Source: Phoronis australis (taxonomy: Eukaryota > Phoronida > Phoronidae). From it: a DNA stretch of 61,361 bases. Location of the stretch: NCBI GenBank assembly GCA_002633005.1, contig NMRA01000002.1, positions 2,010,916 to 2,072,276 of the forward strand. Reading direction: 5' to 3'. Of this stretch, positions 54,996 through 61,361 are shown one piece after another. Below the pieces are notes generated by a model that had not been told where the DNA came from, did not search any database, and was given only the letters and a program-made list of their open reading frames with translations. Positions within the stretch are counted from its first letter, which is position 1. Every line of letters begins with the position of its first letter. A program made the translations under genes and the position numbers.

Positions 54996-55123
54996 TGTTT
55001 GTTCTTATAATCCGTCCTATACCCCTTTCGTATTTATAGACCTTAAGTTCAATTGGCTTTATGCGTTTTGGTTCCAGAGCCCGTACGGACTTTGTCCATT
55101 TAAAGCTAAGAGACGTTGCACCG

Positions 55124-55234
55124 TTATTTGTGTACTATTCGTACGTACTATTTGGTTACTGTTTTTCCGGTCGCTGTTCTACAAAAATACAGACGCCGTT
55201 CATGTAAGCCAAGTCGTCTTTCATTATTACTGGC
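55124..55234 (+). repeat. 3' LTR
   Basis: It is the second copy of the LTR. It follows AGCTAAGAGACG, which is a poor polypurine tract. Flanking DNA after ACTGGC is unrelated to the 5' flank. Confidence 0.85.
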
Positions 55235-55605
55235 CCAAAGCAATCCCCTCATTAAAACAGAAAAACGGATTTGGTCTTTTGGGCATTTGAAGACTATTTT
55301 AAATACAACAAATTTGTTAACCGATTGCACAAAATATAAAAAGTGTAATAAACATTACAAAAAGAAGTAGGTTTCGCGCGCAAACGCTGTGGACCATAAA
55401 CAAGTAGGTCTCTTAGAAATTAGTAGCCAAATCGTGGTGGTGTAGTGGTAAAACACGCGCGCTCCATCCGCCAGGTCGTGAGTTCGAGTCTGTGGTACTC
55501 GCATTTTTTCCTGTTTGACACGTTCTCCGGTTTTTTGCCTTTTTCTTGAATAATTTTTCACGAATTGAGGAAAATGCTTGATTTTTAGAGGAAAAAAAGA
55601 AAAAT
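55235..55605. other. Flank of the LTR element with a tRNA-related sequence
   Basis: No gene. 55435-55500 has an A-box-like TGGTGTAGTGG with a GTGT/ACAC D-stem and a B-box-like GAGTTCGAGTC, but the anticodon and T stems do not pair well and the acceptor does not close. It is most likely the head of a tRNA-derived SINE, followed by a T-rich tail. Confidence 0.5.
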
Positions 55606-55752
55606 TTCCTGGGCGTGGGGGGGGGGGGTAAACCTCCCTCCCGACCTCCCCCCATTCGGTGATATGCGCATCTACAATCGTGGTTTGTGCAAATGCATAC
55701 AGCCGGACAAAATGTAGTGGGCCCCCCTTGTGATATCTTAGATCCGCCACTG
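55606..55752 (+). mobile_element. Element of the CAGTGGCGGATC-terminus family
   Basis: It starts TTCCTGGGCG with a G run and ends GATCCGCCACTG. Its body (CATTCGGTGATATGCGCATC, ACAATCGTGGTTTG) recurs at 58201-58341 and, inverted, at 45366-45480. Confidence 0.85.
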
Positions 55753-58199
55753 TATCGTTCCGCCAGGCGAACACCCGCAAAAACATTGTATCTGAACGTC
55801 TCATTTGAATCCAATCACTAGCTATTTCTGAGATGCCATGTTTCGATTTTCGCGAAATTTTGTTTGGTCACTCAAAACCCCAGCTTGGGTAATAAAATAT
55901 ACCGGGTACATGCTCTATATTTTCGATGATTGTCAACGCGTTTGAGTTTTAGCAGATTTCTCACACAAAGGCATTTCATACCAACATGGTTTTGTGGTGC
56001 GTGGGTCGGACATGGCGAGATATCAAGATAAACACCGGAACACGTGATCACGTTAGATTCCTTAACGAGATCAGAAATTTGGTGGGGTTCTTGCGTCTAC
56101 GAAACTTTACGTCGCAGAGATATGCGCTGTGGTAACTTTCAGGCACGTAACTATTCGCCTGAACTTGGCCTTTATCGGCGTTCTTTCATACGTCGTAGGT
56201 CGTAGTTTTGTTGAACATCTGAATGTGAAAATAGCAAGTCGGAGTTCATATACTGGTCAGTTTTTGTTTTAAAATCGACGGCACAAATTGTTTGTTTAGC
56301 ACTGAGGCTAAAAAGTCGAATTAAAGCGTTTTATTCTCATATAATGTTGCTTACCGTGATAGGATTCCATTCCCGTTACCAACAAGAACATAATAATCAT
56401 CAATGACTCTACAAAACCCTTCAAATATAATTGGGGCTGACCAAACATAGACTTGTGCGCATGCGTTCAAATTGCCTGAGACTTGAGTTGCCGGTTTATT
56501 CCACAATAATTTAAGATGCATTTGGCGTAGAAATAAGTTTTCAAACCCCAAAGTGCTTCAGTTAAGAATTCAACATTGACAGATAAACAGATACGACCGA
56601 AATATTGTCGTCTGAATTGTAGGTTACTTCTTCGTCCGCATATTAATTAGATTAGGCCTACTCGGGGGTCCAAATCCGCAAGATTATGGCGACTCGTGAT
56701 TTAGCTGGCCTTTAACGGAAAAAAGGACGACGAACATTGCAAGATTTACTATATTACGTGCCATATGCCTCGCTACTGCGAAACTGAGGTCCAAACTCAC
56801 GTGTTCATGGATTGCATATGTTCCAAGTCAAAAACACTTGTCGGAGCAAAGAGCAATGTGACTTACCGCTTCGTTCCCAACCCTACGCTTGCAATAGCAA
56901 CAACACCACATGTACAAGCAAAAATATGCCAATAAAATACAATATGAGACATGTTTTATAGTCTCGTGACGTCATTGAATTGTGTATCGTTTCTGAAATA
57001 TTGCATTCCCAATTACTTATCACGAAGGCGTCATAACTTCGTTCTCATTTTACAACAATTGGCTATTCGTATGACGTAATTTTGACATTTTGGACGCAGT
57101 GAAATAAAACCAAAATGTTAAAATTGGAAACAGTAATAATAATTCGGTCAGATTTACGTAGCGCTGCAAGCACTTCGCAAATTATTACCTGACTATGGAC
57201 CCAGTCATTCTTTAGTCCTTCTCAACTCCGAGGGGGCACACAGTGGGTGCAACATTTGACTGTGCACACCAAAGACACTATTTTTTAAGAATTTCGAGTG
57301 CTAAAGTACCCCCGTGGTTGCCTGAATCGGAAAAAGTCCAAGGTCTTCAAAATGTTCAAAAATGTGATGTGCAGTTCTATATCTATTTGTGGGTCCAAAC
57401 TCAAATAACAATAGTGGCAGATACGTTTTCATACCGAAATGTCGCTGTTGAAAATATACGTTATTGGCACGTGTTTGTTGAAATCATGCATCTTGAATTC
57501 GCATAAAAATATCTTTACTACCATAATGCGAATTAAATTATTCAACAAAGAACTATACTAGTATTAAACCACAGGCGCTTGGGTTTATCGCAAATGACGT
57601 CACTCAATAATATATATATATAAGAAAACATAAAGGTTGGACACTCGAAATCTGTTTGCTCAGAATTTTCTAATCAAATGCGCATGGAACTCCACGAAAC
57701 TAGCATCGGACAACTCTTAGAATACTTTCTTTCATTCGATCTCTTCAAATTGCCGTCGAGTGGTGATTTGGCGACTCAAAATCACAAATTCAAGGACGTG
57801 ATTCCGTGATGTCATGGCAGACGGTCTTCGCACATCCGGGTTTTTGAAGGACGCTCGCGAGCTAAATCCGAAAGTCTAATTTCGCGCGGCTTTCATCATT
57901 AATCCCTCTACTACTTGATCATGAGAAGCAGAGAGCACTTTATTGCCAAATTAATGTAATTACTCACATATTTGTGTCAAATATAAATTATCTTGATACT
58001 GTATTGATATGCCAAGTTTTTGTGTACTGTGATTTCTTATGAAGGTTTTACTTTTGGCCAAAACCATTGAGTTAACTCGTCGGCCACGCGCATTGTAATA
58101 CTTGCACGGACTGCGTTTCCTGGCCGAGTGTGTGTTGTGCTTCAATCAAAAAAGTGCGTGATGTCAAGATGAGAAACAAGATACGCCAGTTTATGTAAT
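55753..58199. other. Non-coding stretch, no gene seen
   Basis: AT-rich DNA with only weak frames. A minus-strand frame near 56351-56551 ends in a donor-like CACGGTAAGC (56353 region) but has no domain support. A TA run lies at about 57610-57621. Confidence 0.45.
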
Positions 58200-58200
58200 N

Positions 58201-58341
58201 TTCCTGGGCGGGAGGGGGGCAAACCCCGACCTCGCCCCATTCGGTGCTATGCGCATCTACAATCGTGGTTCAGTTTGCGCAAATGCTTACAGCCGGACAA
58301 AATGTTAGGCCCCCCTTTGTGATATCCTAGATCCGCCACTG
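58201..58341 (+). mobile_element. Element of the CAGTGGCGGATC-terminus family
   Basis: Near-identical in body to 55606-55752 and ends GATCCGCCACTG. It begins directly after a single N at 58200, so its left boundary may be an assembly join. Confidence 0.85.
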
Positions 58342-60475
58342 TTCTATGTGGTTCACAATTTGATTATGTCATTGTAAGAGATATTTTTCGCTTAAAGGTA
58401 CCCGAAGGAAAAAAAACTTACAATTAAAACCCGACGTTTAAGCTTTTCATAACTGTCAGCGACTCGCGTACGTATTTGCGTCTAAGTTAGCTACGACCCT
58501 GAATATAACGCTGCCATGGTACTGCATGCGCACACCCGCGGTGCGAGGGGAGCTCGGGGAGCTCGAACCAGCCCTCCATTTGGCGAAGTGGGCAAAAAGG
58601 TCCAACTCAGAGAAACAAAAACTCCAAAAAATAGAAAATGAGACAGAAGTCCACCATGAACGCCGGAACGAACCCCGTGAATTTTAGTAAAAGGTCCCTG
58701 TTCTCAAAAATTAGAGCCCCCTCATTTTTAGACTGGGTGCGCGCGTGTATCGGCTTGCACTGGAAATTACCAGAATTGTCTCCGTTAAACTTTCATGTTC
58801 CAGATCTATTGTAAAAGGTTGTTTCGAATTTAAATGAGGAAATCCAGCTGTATAACCGATTTCTCGATTTCAAAGATTATCTTATTCCTATTGGCTGAGG
58901 CTTCAGGGTGCGCGTTAGGGAAAAACGTGTTCAAGTTTTCGCAACCATAAAATTAGGTATTAGATTTTCTAGCTTTAAAGGTTTATTTGTTTCTTGGATA
59001 GCACCATGCTTCTGCTATGTGGGCTTATAAAAATGAAATAAATTCTACAAATATTCAAAACGGAACAAAACATTTTTATTTAGGGGTATACAGACTTACA
59101 TCTATGCAAGCCATTGATTATGATAACCACTTTTGAACAAGCTTGTGATTTTAATGAGGATAGATTTACAAAGAAACACATTTCTTTGTGATTACTATGT
59201 TGTTACGAAGTACTGGGCAAACAATGTTACAGGTTGTTCAATGAAATTTGTATTCCGTCCTGTTTTCAACATTTGAGTACTAGTTGTAATATATATGATG
59301 AGCGAAAGAAATTGGCTGAATCTTTAAAAACAAATCCATGTTAAGAACTTGTATTTTATTCAAAGATGAGCATGCAATCGAAAAACAAAATAATTTGCCA
59401 CGTTCCGAGCGCTCCCTGTTGGCCTGGCTTGATGCTGGAGCTTTTCACACGTGTCGCCATGCACTGGCATGGAAGGTTATGTACATATAGTATAGGCCTG
59501 TGATGTAACGCAAACTCAGTTGAATTGTTCCCTTAGAACAAATATATTTCATGTATCAAGGCAAGTAGCACACTTTTCAGACTATAGCAGAGTAGAAGGA
59601 GTGACTACATTGTTACTTCAACATTTTCCAAGACAATTTTCCAACTTTGTCCGGCTGCCTACGAAAGTAGGTGCACTTATATTTTATTTGCTTTGTTCAT
59701 TGTAACAGTTTTAACTAAGTTTCATTCTGAAGTGATGAATAAGCCCACGTCTGTGGAAGTATAGACTGTTAATGCAATTCATATGTTGTTAGAAATAATG
59801 AATAGTGTACTTGGCACTATGATAAAATACTCTACACTTGTTAAGTTCTTCCCGCGAGAATTCTCGATACTGAGGAAGCTAATTAATCACAAGATGACTT
59901 CTGGGTTGTTTTGTTTTACCATAGACTATGGTTTTACAAAGTCGCACTGAGAGTAACGTCGTCATCTTATACAACAATCGCTTTGTGAGATCTAGTGAAC
60001 GGACTACATTTTATATACAAATGAAGTACTGCAAGAGCCAGAGGAAACATTCCGATGTCCTTTAATTAACCAAACTAATGGGAATATTCAAGTTCACAGT
60101 TTACGTCGGAGCTCCGAGGATTAAATAGTGCATTATTAGAATTGATAAGAAATTAAGTAGTTGCTACTGAACGGCCAGCCAGCCAAGGGCAGGTGCAATC
60201 GACGAATGGAATCCACGTAACTGATACTCGAAAGGTATTCATTTCAATCTTCAGTAGAATATTTTTAGAATTGCAAAAAATGTTTAGATGCCAACTCTTT
60301 TGAACAATATTGTAGAGTCTGTAGTAAATTTGCTTTCATGATCTAGTGTCGAGTTTCTGTGGCCGTATTTAGCGTTTTTAAGGTGAAATAACTCTCAAGT
60401 TTTTATTTTGTCGATAGAATTTTCGACAAAATGGAGAGAAGACGGCAACCAAAACCCAAACAGCCGATTTCATTA
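58342..60475. other. Non-coding stretch, no gene seen
   Basis: AT-rich sequence with no convincing exon, RNA or element. The frame at 59520-59705 has no domain-like content. Confidence 0.45.
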
Positions 60476-60715
60476 AGGTGGTTTAAAGTTAAACCTGGTT
60501 TAAACTGGACTTAGACCAGGTTTAAAGATAATTTGCATTTCGTAAAGGTGGTTTAACTTTTAGACCAATGGTCTAGTAAAACCTGGTTTAACTCCAATTT
60601 AGACCTGGTCTAAGTCAGTTTTCATTTCACCAACGAGGTATATATTACTTAGACCTGTAGTAAGATCTTGAACCATGTTTAACTTTAGACTTGGTCAGAT
60701 CCAGGTTTAATACTA
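60476..60715. repeat. Cluster of TTARACC-N-GGTYTAA palindromes
   Basis: Palindromes with an odd central base occur at 60489-60503 (TTAAACCTGGTTTAA), 60561-60575 (TAGACCAATGGTCTA) and 60598-60612 (TTAGACCTGGTCTAA). Imperfect ones lie between and after them, with further half sites such as GGTTTAA. The cluster may be a decayed repeat or a binding-site array. Confidence 0.7.
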
Positions 60716-61027
60716 TTAAATTTGGCAGACTTGTACGATATAGGTGCAACTGGATGATGCCGTGGTTTGCATTTACGACGCAGTTTTAGAGGGGTAACGG
60801 ACTATTTTCAATATTCAGTTTCAGGATGACACAAGATCAAACGTAACAGGGGAGACCAAGAATTTTTAAAGGGAAGGGGTCGGACAAGGATTTTTAAAAG
60901 GAGGGTCTGCGTCAACAATTTGAAAATTATAGATTTGATATCCCTAAAATAAAGGAAAAAGGGGGCCGGGACCCCCTGTATCCGCCCAAGTATACGTACA
61001 TGTAGACCAGTACGTACTGAAGGGTAT

Positions 61028-61145
61028 CCCAGTGGCGGATCTACGTTTTCACCAAGGGGGGGTTTAGGATTCCCGCCAAGGTCGAATCCTAGGCTCGTGG
61101 CACCGAGCGTGGGGAGGTCGGGAGGGGGGTTTCCCCTCCCTTGTA
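61028..61145 (-). mobile_element. Probable terminus of a CAGTGGCGGATC-family element
   Basis: CAGTGGCGGATCTACG is followed by a G run, then GGGGAGGTCGGGAGGGGGG and TTTCCCCTCCC. This matches the style and part of the sequence of the elements at 45366, 55606 and 58201. The other end was not identified. Confidence 0.5.
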
Positions 61146-61361
61146 AGATATTTTTTGTTTTTGTAGCCAAATAGTGAAATTTCCATGCACCCTGGTAAAT
61201 TTCTGGCACACTTAACATGTCTCTGGAGTTTTTCTTAAGATAATTAAAAACCCTTCTCGATTTCGTCACATGAACTTGGCACATAAGTTTCGTGAAACCA
61301 TATTGTGCACATCTGGGTACGAGTCACGCCACCAGCAAAAGTTTTTGTTGGAACATCTGCT

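Larger units (their letters stand above)
50650..55234 (+). mobile_element. Degenerate Ty3/gypsy-order LTR retrotransposon
   Basis: Short LTRs (50650-50756 and 55124-55234) flank gag-like, protease-like, RT, RNase H and integrase sequence, in gypsy order. At least four frameshifts or stops break gag-RT-RNase H, and sequence between gag and protease seems deleted; the integrase frame remains open. The LTRs differ at several positions and by small indels, so the insertion is not recent. I saw no clear target-site duplication, and a primer-binding site is only suggested by TGGCGTGGTGGCAGTAGC at about 50753. It lies upstream of the minus-strand kinase gene. Confidence 0.9.

Noticed and set aside
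55355-55814. Minus-strand frames of 133-149 codons with Pro-rich stretches
   Set aside because: They are translations of the G/C-run end of a transposable element and of the tRNA-related sequence.
60808-61284. Minus-strand frame of 158 codons
   Set aside because: Contains the GGGG/CCCC repeats and the CAGTGGCGGATC terminus of an element; no domain-like segment.

Overview
The window looks like animal nuclear DNA. It is AT-rich, with large introns flanked by GT/AG sites, minisatellites, MITE-like elements and a decayed LTR retrotransposon. The protein content and the level of difference between apparent allelic copies suggest an invertebrate deuterostome (hemichordate, echinoderm or cephalochordate). 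This is inference only; no sequence here fixes the species.

Layout. (1) 898-2436, minus strand: an intronless type II membrane protein with the architecture of a polypeptide GalNAc-transferase (TM, GT-A fold, ricin lectin) but with its catalytic and metal-binding motifs replaced. (2) 16140-37492, plus strand: a CDKL2-like kinase gene. Nine coding exons are joined by phase-consistent splice sites, followed by two alternative last exons. The exon for the glycine loop and ATP-binding lysine was not found. A minisatellite with a 221-bp higher-order period lies in one intron. (3) 42450-49253, minus strand: a second, unassigned protein kinase gene of four recognised exons. Its product has a Cys/His-containing N-terminal region, a basic Ser-rich linker and a kinase domain with LND in place of HRD and DFS in place of DFG. 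One intron contains a 926-base run of N. (4) 50650-55234, plus strand: a Ty3/gypsy-order LTR element with short LTRs of about 110 bp. Its gag-protease-RT-RNase H part is broken, but its integrase frame is open. (5) 55235-61361: dispersed repeats, a tRNA-related sequence, elements ending in CAGTGGCGGATC-like termini and a cluster of palindromes. No convincing gene was seen here.

Assembly quality matters in this window. Single N bases at 30778, 41395 and 50339 each separate two nearly identical adjacent copies. This is what unmerged overlapping contig ends or allelic contigs would look like, so the apparent tandem duplications of about 1.1 kb, 1.07 kb and 0.08 kb are probably artefacts.

The genes do not form an evident pathway. 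The most interesting biology is the GALNT-like pseudoenzyme, the atypical kinase and the higher-order minisatellite.
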